Assembly (NCBI GenBank): GCA_035772405.1 | Contig: JAYKKM010000381.1 | Coordinates: forward strand, 1,176,001-1,240,000 | Direction of reading: 5' to 3' | Source: Chrysogorgia sp. JL179-B06 | Lineage: Eukaryota; Cnidaria; Anthozoa; Scleralcyonacea; Chrysogorgiidae | DNA: 64,000 nt | Part shown: positions 33,705 to 46,172 of the stretch, piece after piece | Layout of the letters: each line of letters opens with the position of its first letter | Numbering within the stretch: the stretch's first letter is position 1 | Notes under the pieces: generated by a model | What the model saw: only the letters and a program-made list of their open reading frames with translations | Databases searched by the model: none | Told to the model about the DNA's origin: nothing | Translations under genes and position numbers: made by a program

Positions 33705-34640
33705 AATAATAATAATTTAATAATAATTTATTTGAACGCACGTATATGTATATCTAATACAATTACAATAAAAATAGAACAATATTAAGAATAGGTTTTA
33801 CAGGTTACTAGTGGAGTATATGTTGATATTGGCTATGTATTACACAATAGTAGAAAAAGTACTTGTATAGTAGCTCCATGTGAATATATATTACATTATT
33901 AGAATGGGATTAATCCAGATAAATATTCGGTCAAAACTCAACTTTTATTTTAAAAATATTAAAATTATCTTCTTAACGAATTGTTAATGGTAAACTATTC
34001 CACAATCGGCTGATTATTAATGAGTAGGAATTTTTAAGCCATTTTGTTTTAATTGGTAATTGTTCAAGTTTCGTGCCGGACCTCTAAGGCCCGGGTCAAA
34101 CGTCGCACTTCTGTAGCACTTAATACACCTATTTGATTCGGCGCATGAGAGGAGCGACGTTTGACCCGGGCCTAAGATTATAGCTAACTGTTCTTAACTT
34201 AAAAAAATGTTGAATGTACTGAAGTCCAGTGATTGCAAATATTTTCGGTTGGTGAGAGATTTAATTTTCGCTTGATCAAGAAGGCTTTCATAGGAACGGG
34301 TCTTGGTTGCATCCAGTATCTTTCTTAAGATATAGTAATTTGCATTTTCCAGTTTTCTAGATTCAGTCTTACCAATACCCACCAAAACCTCGACCAAAAA
34401 CCGGACTACAGTATTCAAGATGTGGTAAGATAAAAGAGTTGTACAGTCGTATCATCACATCTTGCAGTATGAATCGCTTAATTCTTCGGAGAGCTGCAGT
34501 TTTCGAATACGCTTTTCTTAATTGATTCTTTATATGCACCGTGAATGTCAGTAATTAAGGGTCAATACTTAACCCAAGGATTTTTAAAGAGTCTTCAATG
34601 TCAATAGAGTGGTATGTTTAAGTTAGATTATATGTTTAAG
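33705..34640 (-). pseudogene. LINE 3' half, minus strand, frameshifted
   Basis: Minus-strand pieces in different frames give VHIKNQLRKAYSKTAALRRI, LYNSFILPHLEYCSPV, KLENANYYILRKILDATKT with SYESLLDQAKIKSLTNR, and ISRLWNSLPLTIR. These are in the order of the reverse transcriptase thumb and C-terminal region of jockey/CR1-type LINEs. The catalytic core is missing, several frameshifts and stops occur, and a MITE at 34088-34172 interrupts it. The 3' end is an AATAATA-rich tail near 33700-33730. Confidence 0.7.
34088..34172. mobile_element. 85-bp Harbinger-like MITE
   Basis: GGCCCGGGTCAAACGTCGC and its perfect inverted copy bound the element, and TAA lies outside both ends (34085-34087, 34173-34175). 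A 3-bp TAA target duplication fits PIF/Harbinger. Inserted in the LINE remnant. Confidence 0.7.
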
Positions 34641-35241
34641 TTAATTATAATATATGTTTAAGTTAGATTAGTCTTTGCAGACTTGCAGAGGTGGGTTTGT
34701 AGCCAGATAACCTGCATTACTGAGAGGAGGGACAGCGAGCTGCGATGCTATAGATGGGTATTGGTCCGCAGGTTTTCCTTTCTTGGTCCTGGGTGAAATA
34801 TTGCAGACAGATCTAGCTCTCATTAGGCAAAGTAATTAAAGTATAGAGTATAGCCACTAGGAAGATTATGTATAAGTTTAAACTTGTTAAAACTGCCCCC
34901 AAAATGCAGGAAATAGCATTTCCGTGGCTTAAAATAGCAAAAATTTCCCAGGGGAACATCAGTTCACACCCCAGAGGTTTCTTGCATGTTTGGTGCTTTG
35001 AACTGCCACTACCAACCGAACATACTTCAAAATTGGTGGCTACGGCCCTGTGACTACTGACGATGATAACAAAAACCGACCACCATGTTGTGCCGACATG
35101 ACATATGCTTCCTGGCTACGCCACTGCCTGTCTATCACCATATTCAACACCTATTCAAGTATAGTTTGAATATTTTAAAGTTAATTATTTTTCAGCAAAA
35201 AAAGTGGAGAGGGCATGTACCCTCCACTCCTGCGGCCCTAG

Positions 35242-35311
35242 AACGTGCTGTGTTTGGCTACCCTAAACCACCACGGTCGTGCTGTGTTTGGCTACCCTAA
35301 ACCACCATGGC
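35242..35311. repeat. 33-bp tandem duplication
   Basis: CGTGCTGTGTTTGGCTACCC followed by TAAACCACCACGG occurs twice in a row with one difference. Confidence 0.85.
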
Positions 35312-37600
35312 TGTAAGCAAGCCTAATCTTTATAGAACAACAATGCAAAACTCAAATCATAAAATATTTACTTCATGTAGAATCTAAATAAGTAATATCG
35401 TATTTTTGGAGTTTTTAACAGAATACAAAATAGAAAGTGCTCGAGTCGTTTATTGACACAAATGACATCCGAAACGACCTAAAAAGGCCTCACAGTTTCA
35501 GGCAGTCCACCAATCAAAAATAAGAACAGAGAAAATTAACCAATCAGAACAAGTAATTGTTGTCATCTCGTCCCAGTCTCCTTTTTGGCAGACTGCCTCA
35601 ATTTTTCCAATATGGCGGGTAATTATGTATAACTTTACAAAACATAGTGTCAACTTAGAACTATTCAATGATGAATACCTGATATACTCCTTGTTCTAGC
35701 ATGGTGTGTGACTACCCCAACATGGGTGGTGTTGTAATCCATATTTATCAAGTTTCTCAATGTCTTATAATAAAATCATGGTCACAAGGTACGCGCTAAA
35801 TGTTTACCAGTCAGACTACGTGCTCGGGTCAAAACGTTCGCGACTCAAGTCAAAACGTCCTATGATCAAAACCACTGTCACAGTTTTATACTTGATATAA
35901 AAGACTTTTGAATCACTAAGATTTTCAAAGATAACTACAATGTATATATTTAAGAGTTTTCTGAGCAAAGATTTAAATTACGAGTTTTTGGATACAAGAT
36001 CTGTAGCAGGTAAAACTTTATTATTGCTGCCTCCCCTCAGGGAGTTGACATGCCTCTTGCGTTTACTCGTGCCCAGTCCTTTTACCGAGCTATGTATAGC
36101 TGACCAGATCTCGATTTGTTAAATTTTGCGTTTGTTTGTGTGTCGGCATACGTCATCCATATGTGCTCGAAAGTGACTCAAGTGCGCATGTTCCGCTACC
36201 ACGCTGCCAGCTGTTTGTTTTTGGCTTGCATTTATAGCGTCTCGAAGTTCTCGACAATTCCTTCACAGGAAATCACGTTGTTTATGTCTTTATTTTGTCT
36301 TTACTTTCTCGTGGAAGTATTCATCAAGGCCATGAAGGTTTCAGTGGCCAGTCTCGAGAAAAGCAGTGCTCTTTCATGAATTGATCAGCGCTGTTAACAG
36401 CACAAGCTATTGGGCGCATTTGCATCTGTTGACAGTTAGTAAAAGGGTCAAATTACGGAAAGTTCATCATATACAATTGCTTCGTTCTATTTTAAAAGTA
36501 AACCCCATTTAATTTGATAACTATCAACAAGTACACACAATATAAACCTTCGACATTATATTTAAACAGATTTTAGAGCAACCTGGTTTCTATTTCTGCC
36601 TTTAAATGCGGTCTCAAAAGTTGACGGGTATTCTAGAATTGCTCCGCTATTGGGCTTCCAGTTACGAAGTGGAACTCGACAACCATCGACAATATCTTAG
36701 TACAAGGAGACAACATGTACTTGAATGTTTTTAACCATGATCTCATGATTCCTCGTCAGGGATTTCTGTCGTTGAACAACTTACCAACCGTTGTTTGTTG
36801 CCGTTGGTTAGAAGACAACTTCGATCAGTGATCGACACAAATATATATCGCCCGTTGAGGCACAAAACAATATTGATCTGCCCAACTGTATATGTATAAA
36901 TAAACTGTACATGGAACTGTCTTCAAGAAATTATTTACCTCAACTTTGTGAAAATTCAGTGGATTTGTCCATTTTGTGAAAATTCAGTGCACAATGGAAA
37001 TTATTTGTGTGCCATGGATAACCATAATATTTGGTATCAAATAAATACAATATTACAAGTTCTTTGGGAAAATAAAATACAGTGGTTGCAGTTGACTGTG
37101 GTGTACATGTATTCCCATGCAAACGACAATTACAGTATAATATGTGGAGTCGTGGACATGTGCAATGAACTAATACATCACAAAGATCTTGAAAGTATCG
37201 CATTCTCAACAATAAAATTTAGACGATATAAATAATGGTGCAACAATATCATAAACATCTGTTACATACCATTTCTGGTATTTATTTAGTCAGCGCCTAT
37301 ATGTTTAGCGCTTGCTTTGTCATAAACATATCAGACACTTGTGATTCCACTGACAGCTTTGCCACAGTAAGAAGCATGATTTATAGTGGCAGTGATTTAT
37401 CAGAAATTTGTTTACCAATCACCAACTACATACTGTAGTCATAATGTATACTATATTCAGATAAGTGATAATCATTTGTAATTTAAGTCTGCTGTATTTA
37501 AAATAATTAAAATAATTTATAGATATGTGTACATAACTACAGTGGGTTCATTTTTGAAATTTTATCAAAAATGAGGCTTCCCATGACTTTCGAGGCAGCA
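35312..37600. other. Single-copy interval, no recognised gene
   Basis: Not matched elsewhere in the window by eye. Open frames of 60-95 codons (plus 35940-36122, 36116-36379, 36948-37235, 37235-37438) have no recognisable domain. The frame at 36948 has a CPFC and several aromatic residues but no clear family. Exons of an unknown gene cannot be excluded. Confidence 0.35.
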
Positions 37601-37655
37601 CTTCCCCTTGCGATAGTAACTTCTAGTTTTAAATAGATAGTTTGTTCTACCATCA

Positions 37656-38192
37656 CAGGGCTCGATATAATTTTTCCAAGTTCATCGGACAAAATGTCCG
37701 ACAATTTCGTTATTTCGTCGGACATTTTCGACAATTTTGGCGAACATGTTCCGGCAGTTGCGACGATGAATGTTGTTGGCGAAATTGCTGGTTGGGATCT
37801 TACCAATACGTGAATCAGAATGACGAACGAAATGAATCCTTCAATTGATTCTAAAAGGCTTTGCGGGGCTTTTCGTTGCCGTCAGTCTCAGTCCCCGCGC
37901 GCGGTCAAGGTAGTCTTTAGTCTTCCCGCGCGGCCATAAACAGTACATGTTATCGAAAACAAGAGCAGTCTGAGTCATGGAAGAAGCTTTGAAATCGATA
38001 TTTAAAATTAAAAGAAATTGAATTAATTGTAATTGAAATTTTAATCAAGCACCAAAAAGCCATGAAACAAACAACAAAACAAATCCTGTTTTTAATTGAC
38101 AAAAAAATCCGTCGTAACATTGATCGGACATTTGTATTTTCTCGTCGGACAATGTCCGATGTCGGAGACTCCGACGGTTAAATCGAGCCCTG
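37656..38192. mobile_element. hAT-like MITE (CAGGGCTCGAT ends)
   Basis: Begins CAGGGCTCGATATAATTTTT and ends in the inverted AAATCGAGCCCTG. CCATCA flanks both sides (37650-37655, 38193-38198), a shorter duplication than the 8 bp usual for hAT. The interior has several copies of a CGGACAAAATGTCCG-type palindrome close to each end. 537 bp, no coding frame. Confidence 0.65.
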
Positions 38193-38349
38193 CCATCAAG
38201 CATCAAGACTTGATTAGCTGATAGCTATTCACACTTCTGAGTGTCTATATATAGATTAGTAAAATAATAACCATGCAAAAACCAAAATTTAAAATTATGT
38301 GAAGAGGTGTGTTTTGAAGCAGAGGAGGATCTTTAGATACTGATAACCA

Positions 38350-39105
38350 GTAGAAATAAGGGAAACAAAATGATGTTTTGTAACAATTAGTTTAATATGA
38401 CTAATATCAACGAGAGGTCCTCAAAGAGAACATGTGGGTACCGCATAATATATCGTTTTGCGTGAGCCCGATAATTGTAATTTTTTATAGGATTTAACGA
38501 TTATTAAAAGCTATGCAAGAGCGAAGATTTGCCATATGAAGGAACTATACCAATATAATATGAAAATAAAATAAAACAAGACGCCTGTCCAGGCGATTAC
38601 TCGGACTACTGATTTCTGTAATCAGGCACTGAAGGCGTTGTGCAGCGCTCGTTTAAAGAAGTGGGAAACTTCTAGAAGTAGAGTTGCGCATTGATGAGGG
38701 GACGAAGAAAAATCAGGCGTTTGCCGGACAAAAACACAACGTTTTATAATGATAAATATTTAACGGAGTTTCACGAGATTAATTTGTCAACACAGTATAA
38801 TATTTCCCTGTCCTTCGAAAGCTGTCCATTCCGTCATCAGGATTGATCTTTCATCTTGGTGAGAATTTACCTTGCAAACGAACCACAGAAACTTTTCAAA
38901 CAGATATTAAAGATTTGGCGAAATTCTCTAGACATTAAATCGATATTATATGCCCCCCGATGCTGGCGAACATTGCCGACGATTTCCGAAAAGACTAAGT
39001 TGCGCAGTTGTAATTTCGATGTCGAACCTCTAGATCAAACCCTCATCGCCATGACATGCACTAGACAATTGAAACTACGGACCCCGACGGCAGGGAGTAT
39101 GGGGC
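38350..39105 (+). repeat. Block C, copy 2
   Basis: Inverted counterpart of 20463-21230. Includes the start of a CAAGACGCC-family element at about 38576. The frame beginning MVRIYLANEPQKLF (38856-39167) is repeated on the opposite strand at 20517-20708, but it diverges after 30 residues and I do not recognise it. Confidence 0.75.
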
Positions 39106-39644
39106 AACGTATTTGCTCTTTCCAGTCCCTGACGAACAAATACACTGCCCTCGTACTAGCCTCCTAGTTAATTGGATTGTAACCGATCCCAAAACAACAA
39201 AGGTCCTTGCCCTCCCAAAAAGCTCCTTGCCCTCCCAAAAAGCTATAGAATATATTAAAGGAAAGTTAAATGATCTATTTACAACATACGTACAGCTTTA
39301 TCCTGGTAGCTAACTTAGTTCTCTTTAAAAGCGGATAATCGAACATGTCCAAAATTATAATTTTAACAACCCCTCGCCCGCTTGCTGTTTGAAATTTTTA
39401 TAGCTTACAGGGTACTTCTTTTACTTGAATTAGATAATAGCCCATTCAATTGCCAAACTGAATAAATAATTTCCAGTGGACAATATAGCTGAAAGCTTTG
39501 TATTGTGTGAATTTAATTGTTTCATGAGAACATCAAACTAAATACATGAAGCCCAATCTTTTTTAATTTTTGGGTGCAGCAACAGAATAGTGGGAAGTCT
39601 ACTGCTGTTTCTGTCATCAATCACTGTAACAAAGAAATTACTTT

Positions 39645-40075
39645 TTTCACACTGTTGATGATTCATGAAACACACACAGGAACAAGGGATTCTACCCCGA
39701 TTGTTGGTGTGGATAGATTATATACAGTAAGTTGATATTGTAATTCTACCCACAATTTGGACTACTGTGATATCGAGCTGGCATGGATGTGGATATAACT
39801 TAATATTTGATGCTCTTGAGAGATCTCAATGCAGAGCAGGGAAACTGATCATTCCTAACTCGGGACTTGAAACTTATCGGTTTATAGAAACCCTAGGATT
39901 GGTACCTTTTGTAATTAGAAGAAAGATACATTGTGTAATGCTAGTTAAGAAATTCTGTGAAGGTATTTTAACATCATATCTAAAGAACTATTTTCCATGT
40001 CTCAATGAATCTGTTCATCATACATGTTGTAGCACCATTATCAATTGCCTTAATTGACAATATGTGCAGGATATA
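39645..40075. repeat. Segmental duplication block A, copy 3 (truncated)
   Basis: Matches 1-430 and 21771-22190, then departs. Together with 39105-39640 it matches 21240-22190 in direct orientation, so it is the same unit with its distal part lost or replaced. Confidence 0.85.
39750..40060 (+). pseudogene. LINE reverse transcriptase C-terminal fragment, copy 3
   Basis: The longest open copy of the fragment at 100-366: ALERSQCRAGKLIIPNSGLE, then FVIRRKIHCVMLVKKFCEG and a YLKNYFPCLNESVHH tail. Catalytic core absent. Confidence 0.5.
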
Positions 40076-40486
40076 TAATATATTCAGGATGACATGCCAA
40101 TTTGATGCTTGTCGACAATGATATAGCTGAAACAGTACTTGTTTAATTTCTGCTGACATATTTAGTGTCAACATACCCAATGTAAAAATAAGATAAGATA
40201 AGATTTTTTCGAATTAGTACATTTGCAACAAAAGTTGAATTACTGTGAAACAAGTGTGAAAAAACCAAGTGAATAAGATTTAACGTAGAAATCGTGCAAA
40301 ACCCAAAGTTAAAGTTACAACAACGTTCCTTATGGTCAGCGTGAATTGAAAACTTTGATGGCTGATGGAATAATGCTTTTTTTGAAGCGTCAACATAATC
40401 CTATATAAGCTGTATTTTACACTGCAAGCCTAGGACCAGCATTGTCCAAGCCTATTAACAGACACAATAAGTTGTGGCGCAGTAGA

Positions 40487-40527
40487 ACCTGCTGAGCACC
40501 TGCTGAATACCTGCTCAGCACCTGCTA
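40487..40527. repeat. 11-bp tandem repeat, degenerate
   Basis: Three to four units of the CACCTGCTGAG/CACCTGCTCAG family with point changes. Related arrays at 3228, 24970 and 63461. Confidence 0.8.
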
Positions 40528-40677
40528 TTCCCGGTTGAAAAAAATATAACCTGATTGCCAGTGACTGCCTATATATGTACTGCCTATGCGGCAGTCGCTA
40601 TATATCAGCAATGCACATATGAAATATACATATATCAATTGAATCAGTACATCAATGTAACCTTCACTCTCCATCTG

Positions 40678-40752
40678 AATCTCGGTAGCTCAATGGTTAG
40701 AGGGTCTCACCAGCAATCAGAAAGTTACAGGTTCAATTCCTGTCGGGGACAC
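40678..40752 (+). mobile_element. tRNA-derived SINE, plus strand
   Basis: A box TAGCTCAATGG (40686-40696) and B box GGTTCAATTCC (40730-40740) in tRNA spacing, followed by GGGGACACAGAGTAATTTTT and TCTGAG, similar to the 3' hairpin of the SINE at 5148. Probably a SINE head. Confidence 0.6.
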
Positions 40753-40984
40753 AGAGTAATTTTTCTGAGAATATGAGCTTGCATAACAATCATCCATGTA
40801 TCATCTATCTCATACTCCGAGCTCTCCCTTATTCACTGCAGCAGTGTATATATTAACACTAACAAGTATACAGTAAATTATTGTTTCTGCTACAAAATTG
40901 TATAGTCTGCATGTTTTTGCACCCTAAACTACCAGTAGTGTATAGGCTAATTATCAAGCATATTATTTATAATTTTAATAGAAT

Positions 40985-42972
40985 ATTAATAAACTTACTG
41001 TACATGCAATCTCAAAATTTGTATGGTATATATTTTGAACTGCATGGATTTAATTAATGTGTCCAAATTATATCTTTTGAAAATGGTAAACATTGAAATT
41101 TGAAAACATGACACACTAATTCAAATTTTTGCTACTTCATATTTAATTGTTGTGAGTTCAAGGGCTTTTCACTGGTATATAGTACAACTCTCTCCATGGA
41201 GTATTTCCAAATTTGTCAAAGGATTTATCAGCAATTATATACAAAAATTATATTTTTTTGAAAATTCTGTATACATTTGAAATTGCAGTATAAACACATT
41301 TTCAATTTTTTTAATTGTCCCATGAAAGGTACAAAGTTTAAACTTGCACTACGATTGTGATTTTTCATTGGCTTTCTAATGGTATATAGCATAAATCTCG
41401 GGTGTAGGTAAAACCTGGCCCATGGCCCCTACCTATGGTCCTATCTATGGCCCACCTGTTTTTCCTTCAATTTTGTTGGTTTTATGTTTTCCACGTTTTC
41501 CATGAAGATATTGGGGTTGTTAGAATACATTTCGCCATAAAAATCTAGTTACCAACCCAGAAACTAGCGTTTCTAATAGCAGAGCAAGGATTGGATTGGG
41601 CCATGCTCGTTTTACTTCCGCCAGAACTTTCCAGTGAAAATGGTCCATATGTACCTCTAGTACGTATTCCATATAAGGAAGTGGCCTATGAACAAATACA
41701 AGGTATTGACGAAAAAATACATTGCATTGACGAGCAAATACATTGCCCTCGTATCAGCCCACTGGATGCGGGATTACTGGGTCTCTTCCTTAAATTAGCC
41801 TGTGTACAGCCTGAATATACACCTGTAATTCAGTCTCGAAGACTGCGGGTCATTCGAAAATTCCGAGTGTTGGAATACATACATTTTAAGATCAAACCGG
41901 GACCAGTTGCGAAAAATGCAACTTCAAGGCCTTCCGGCTGGAATTCAGGAAACCGCGACCCGGGATCAATTCCAGCCAGAAGGCCTTGAAGTTGCATTTT
42001 TCGCAACTGGTCCCGGTTTGGTCTTAAAATGTCCATAAATCCTTTCAATATATCTATATATCTATATATATATATATATGTATATATATGTAAATATGTA
42101 TATATATGTATATATATATATGTATATTATAAACAAACTAAATGTGGATTTAGGACCGCATGGATTTCCCGCGAAAATTTTATGGCGGGAAATGGTTCTC
42201 ACCGGTCGAGATTATCACTGGGCGAGGGGATAAAGATAAATGATCTGTTTACAATATGCGTACAACTTATCCGGCTAGCGAACGTAGTTTTCTTAAAAAG
42301 AGTGGATAATTGAACATATCGTAACGTGTTAACAATCCCACATCCAGTGGGCTGGTACGAGCGCCATGTATTTGCTCGTCAGGTGAACGTATATGCTCGT
42401 CTTTCCAGTCCCGTCCAATATGACCTTATATGGAATACGTATGATAAGTCCACATGTGATTTGTGTCTTCCTTCAGGTCACATGACATCTCTATCTCTTT
42501 GCTTTAGTATATCTTCCACATATTGAAGTTCTCTTCTTTCTCTTTTTCATATTATATCCAGTTCTTTTGAGAACTTAGCAGCTTTTATACTAGTTCAATT
42601 TAACCCAATTAGTATAATCTTAAATTAAATATTCCTGGCAAGAACTGTGCTAGTCTTCCAAATTAGACACAACCTAAATATTGAAAACTGTTTTTATTTT
42701 ACAGGTTGTAATAATTACTCATTCTTATAAAGGAAGGGTTGGTGTCCTATATTTATCTAATTTTCTCAAGGTCAGTACAACTTTGTAAATCTTAGGGAGT
42801 GTTGATTATTTATGGCGCAGGGGGCTGGTACCGAAGAGAAACAAGTTGAAACAAAAATAAAATGTTTTACTCAACTTTCAAAAACTGAATTTTTCTTCTC
42901 CCCAACCATCACTAGATGATGCAACCATATACACATATGTTATACTACATACATGTATATCATATATATATA
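40985..42972. repeat. Segmental duplication block D, copy 2
   Basis: Direct match to 25011-27570. It has TA-rich microsatellites at 42040-42128, a collapsed palindrome at 41850-42025, and lacks the LINE-tail insertion. It is cut at 42973 by a TIR element whose empty site is seen near 27545-27560. Confidence 0.85.
41850..42025. mobile_element. Palindromic element, copy 2
   Basis: Arms containing AAACCGGGACCAGTTGCGAA and the inverted copy meet in a nearly perfect hairpin. The centre keeps GAATTCAGG...CCGCGACC, a shortened version of the tRNA-like core in copy 1. Confidence 0.65.
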
Positions 42973-43977
42973 CACAGGAAAAAACTGTAAAAAAACATTA
43001 ATGGGTTTTTCAATGGTAAATGGCCAGTTCCCATTCCAAAAACCATTAATGGAAATCCGAACTGTTCCCAGTAATGGGTTTTCATGTGAAACCATTAATG
43101 GTGGTAAAACCCATCAATGGTATTTTGAACAATACCATTTATGTTGTTTTTTTTGAAAATCCATGAATCTATTTCTATTTCTATTCATGTATTTCCTTGA
43201 AAAGCCATGAATCTATTTTGGTTCATCTGAACCAGAAGAACCAGGTTCTGCTGATAGTGATTGTTCTTCTGGTTCAGGTGAACCAGGTTCTGGTTGAGGT
43301 GCACCAGGTTCTGTGAACCATGTTCTGGTTCTGTGAACCAGGTTCTGGTTCAGGTGAATCAGGTTCTGGTTCAGGTGAATCAGGTTCTGGTTCAGGTGAA
43401 CCAGGTTCTGGTTCAGGTGGTTCTGGTTCTGGTTCAGGTGGTTCTGGTTCAGGTGAACCAGGTTCTGGTTCAGGTGAACCAGGTTCTGGTTCAGGTGAAC
43501 TAGGTTCTGGTTCAGGTGAACTAGGTTCTGGTTCAGGTGAACCAGGTTATGGACCTCTGGTTCAGGTGAACCAGGTTATGGACCTCTGGTTCAGGTGAAC
43601 CAGGTTCTGGTTCAGGTGAACCAGGTTCTGGTTCAGGTGAACCAGGTTCTAGTTCAGGTGAAGCAGGTTCTGGTTCAGGTGAACCACCAGAACCAGGTTC
43701 TGGTTCACCTGAACCTGGTTCACCGGAACCAGAACCTGGGTTCTGACCTGAACACTGGTTCACCTGAACCAGAACCTGGGTTCTGACCTTAACACTGGTT
43801 CACCTGTTCACACATTCACATTAATGTTTTTCATGGAATTGCCATTAATGAAAGTTAAAATCACATGAATGGTAATTACATAAGATACTAATTCCCATTA
43901 ATGTGTTTTTTTTAACAATGGTAAATCAGCAAAACCCATACAAAATCATTAATGTTATTTTACAATTTTTTCCTGTG
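42973..43977. mobile_element. ~1-kb TIR element with internal 21-bp minisatellite
   Basis: Left end CACAGGAAAAAACTGTAAAA and right end (inverted) CACAGGAAAAAATTGTAAAA are terminal inverted repeats; AACATTAATGG-type motifs recur inside both ends. ATATA lies on both sides. The paralogous site near 27545-27560 lacks the element. The centre is a minisatellite (43250-43800). Superfamily unassigned. Confidence 0.7.
43250..43800. repeat. 21-bp minisatellite with internal strand switch
   Basis: Unit GGTTCTGGTTCAGGTGAACC plus A, about 20 copies. Near 43690 the array switches orientation (GAACCTGGTTCACC), making a large imperfect palindrome. As 21 is a multiple of three, frames stay open and read Gly-Glu-Pro-Gly-Ser-Gly-Ser type repeats; I regard these as by-products. 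Confidence 0.9.
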
Positions 43978-43989
43978 ATATACGTCCTT

Positions 43990-44812
43990 TAAGTGTCTAT
44001 GAAGTGAAACATTCGCTAGGGATATGGCAATATAAATTAACTTTGTCTCATTTGAAAGAACTCGTAAAATGGTATAAGAAGACCTTTTACAATTCTTCTG
44101 TATCTTTCTTCGTTTTTGAAATATTTCAGATAATTATGACAAAAGTCTACAATCCGCCATCTTGTTGTAATATTTGACCTAATTAACTAGGAAATTGGTG
44201 ACGTTACAAGCAGGGTAAACCTGATGAAACTACTCCATAGGTGACCGAATTTCCGCGGAAGGCTTTTTAAAAAGTTATGGGCAAATTGAAAATGGAAATA
44301 GTGCAACATAATCGAGTTTCTGGCTCATAATGTCGTAAGGTTGGCAAGATAAAAATTTCACTTCTTCACATGCATATCGAAAATAATTCCAAGATGGCGG
44401 ACAGCACGCTGTCTTTCGTCAAATTATTTCGAAAAGCAAAAAAGATAAGGGAAATTGTAAAAGGTCTTGTTATACCATTTCACGAGTTCTTTCAAATGAG
44501 ACAGTTAATTTATATTGCCATATCCCTTTAACGGACAAAGTAGCACGGCAAGAGCGTACACTGAAAATTTCAAGTGAATCTGCTGCATAGTCTAATGATC
44601 CACCTGCATACGTCATATACCACATATATTCAATCCCAGTCTTTCCCTATTTTGTAACGTTAAACTATGCCAATGGACAAATTTTGAGAGTTGATAGCTC
44701 GAAGACTATGCAGCAGATTCCCTTGAAATTTTTAGTCAACGCTCCTGCCGTGCTACGTTGTTCGTTAGAGCAAAATAATGCTCGCGATTTTTTCACTTCA
44801 AAGACACGTTTA
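43990..44812. mobile_element. Inverted-repeat element split by the TTAA MITE
   Basis: Left arm AAGTGTCTATGAAGTGAAAC...AAAGTAGCACGGCAAGAGCG...AATCTGCTGCATAGTC is matched by the inverted right arm at 44698-44812. The MITE at 44018-44527 sits within the left arm; without it the element is about 310 bp. The nested order shows the MITE arrived later. Confidence 0.7.
44018..44527. mobile_element. TTAA-type MITE, copy 3 (independent site)
   Basis: Same family as 1492-1982 (ends AGGGATATGGCAATATAAAT), but its flanks differ from blocks A1/A2, so it is a separate insertion. TTAA remains on the right (44528-44531); the left flank is CGCT, and comparison with the intact right arm of the host element suggests a small deletion at that side. 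Confidence 0.75.
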
Positions 44813-45019
44813 CAGATACCTACTGTCCTTGCTCTTATCGTAACCTTTAGATATTTATCTGATATTTATAATGTTAAATAGTGGTTCATATAGTATGAGA
44901 TCATTACAAAATTCAAAGGAAGTTAAAGTTTGTGTTACTGTTTATAAACATGAAAATATGTCTATGTATCACATTGACATTAAACACTGATTTATTTTAT
45001 TTCTTTTGTTTTCAAATTT

Positions 45020-45960
45020 GTTACCCGATATTTATAATGAAACAAAAAACTCTTATACCCAACCTTTTCCCCCAAAAATTTGGCTTACCCAACCCATTTC
45101 TATTTGGTACCAACCCCCCAGTCATAAATAATGAACGCTTCCTTAGAACAGTGTTTCCGCAGTCTTGGCCCCAGTCCTATATAATGAACCCAAATGATGA
45201 CATTGTCTTATACCCAGATCTCAACTTAATTAGTGACAGAAGCATATTATTGTTATAAGTAATACCATGACAAAAGGGAAATTTTAAATATCACAAATTA
45301 ATTTGTGACAGAAGCATATTAATATACTTATAAATCCCAGAAATACGAATCGGCAATAATCCCCTCGCTAGCCCTTTTCAACCACTACCCCCCCACCACA
45401 CCCCTATAGTTTCTTTTCCCATCCATGGTCCCGATGTGCAGACCGCGTCTATCGATAACAGATCCCAAAAGGCCGGTTCGTCGTACGTAGATTTTGAACT
45501 TTATCTCCGCCAATATATACTCGATTTCAATTCTGAAAACAGTTTTGGAATTACCGAGTCTTCAAATTATATTACGAAAACGTGCATACCCTTCGTAAAA
45601 ACGGTTTGTGTACTTAGAAATTAATAAATTATTCGGCAATCAGCGGAGCCAGCCGTGGCTCGCTTCGTCGTATATTATTTTGAACGTTATCTCGATCAAT
45701 ATTGAATTGTTTTCAATTGTGAAAACAGATTTGGAATTAGTGAATACCATGACAGCAGGAAATTAGTGATTAAATATCCCCGAAAGCCAAGGGAGTTTCA
45801 CAAATCTTCGCGAGGCTTTCGGAGACAATTAATCACTGATTTCCCAACATGTCATAGTATTAGTTTGTGATACCATATTTACCGACGAGATATAATTTTG
45901 TGAATTGTCTGCTACTCAAGCTTAAATGAAAACTCAGAAAAATGTTTCTGAGCCCCAGAT
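45020..45960. repeat. Duplicated segment (matches 28235-29700)
   Basis: Direct match to 28235-29700 without the 28-bp minisatellite. Leads into 45740-46620, which matches 4960-5830 (SINE and CCATGACAAC MITE). Confidence 0.8.
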
Positions 45961-46026
45961 GGGAATCAAACCCACAACCTTCATGATCTCCAGTTTGATG
46001 TTCTAACCATTGAGCTAGCAGAACTC
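45951..46026 (-). mobile_element. tRNA-derived SINE, copy 2
   Basis: Minus-strand copy of the SINE at 5148-5222, A box TAGCTCAATGG, B-box-like GGTTTGATTCCC. Carried by the duplicated segment. Confidence 0.65.
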
Positions 46027-46172
46027 AGATGACAGAGAGATTCACTGAAGTTAAGACATGGCTCTTGACTTGAAGACTGAAATTTCCTGTTTTCCAGAAA
46101 TGTTGTCCAAACTAAGTCAAACTTACCAAACTTATTCATCATACAGTAGGAAATAATTTACAATTTTATTTG

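Larger units (their letters stand above)
33345..35126. mobile_element. hAT-like element carrying nested LINE and MITE
   Basis: Left end CAGTGGCGTAGCTACA is mirrored at the right end as TGGCTACGCCACTG. CCTGTCTG (33337-33344) and CCTGTCTA (35127-35134) flank it, an 8-bp duplication with one mismatch, as in hAT. No transposase was recognised. Most of the interior is a minus-strand LINE remnant holding a small MITE. Element boundaries rest on these ends only. Confidence 0.6.

Noticed and set aside
43294..43786. Collagen- or elastin-like Gly-Ser-Glu-Pro frame
   Set aside because: Product of the 21-bp repeat in a TIR element; the opposite strand and other frames are open too, and no gene structure surrounds it.
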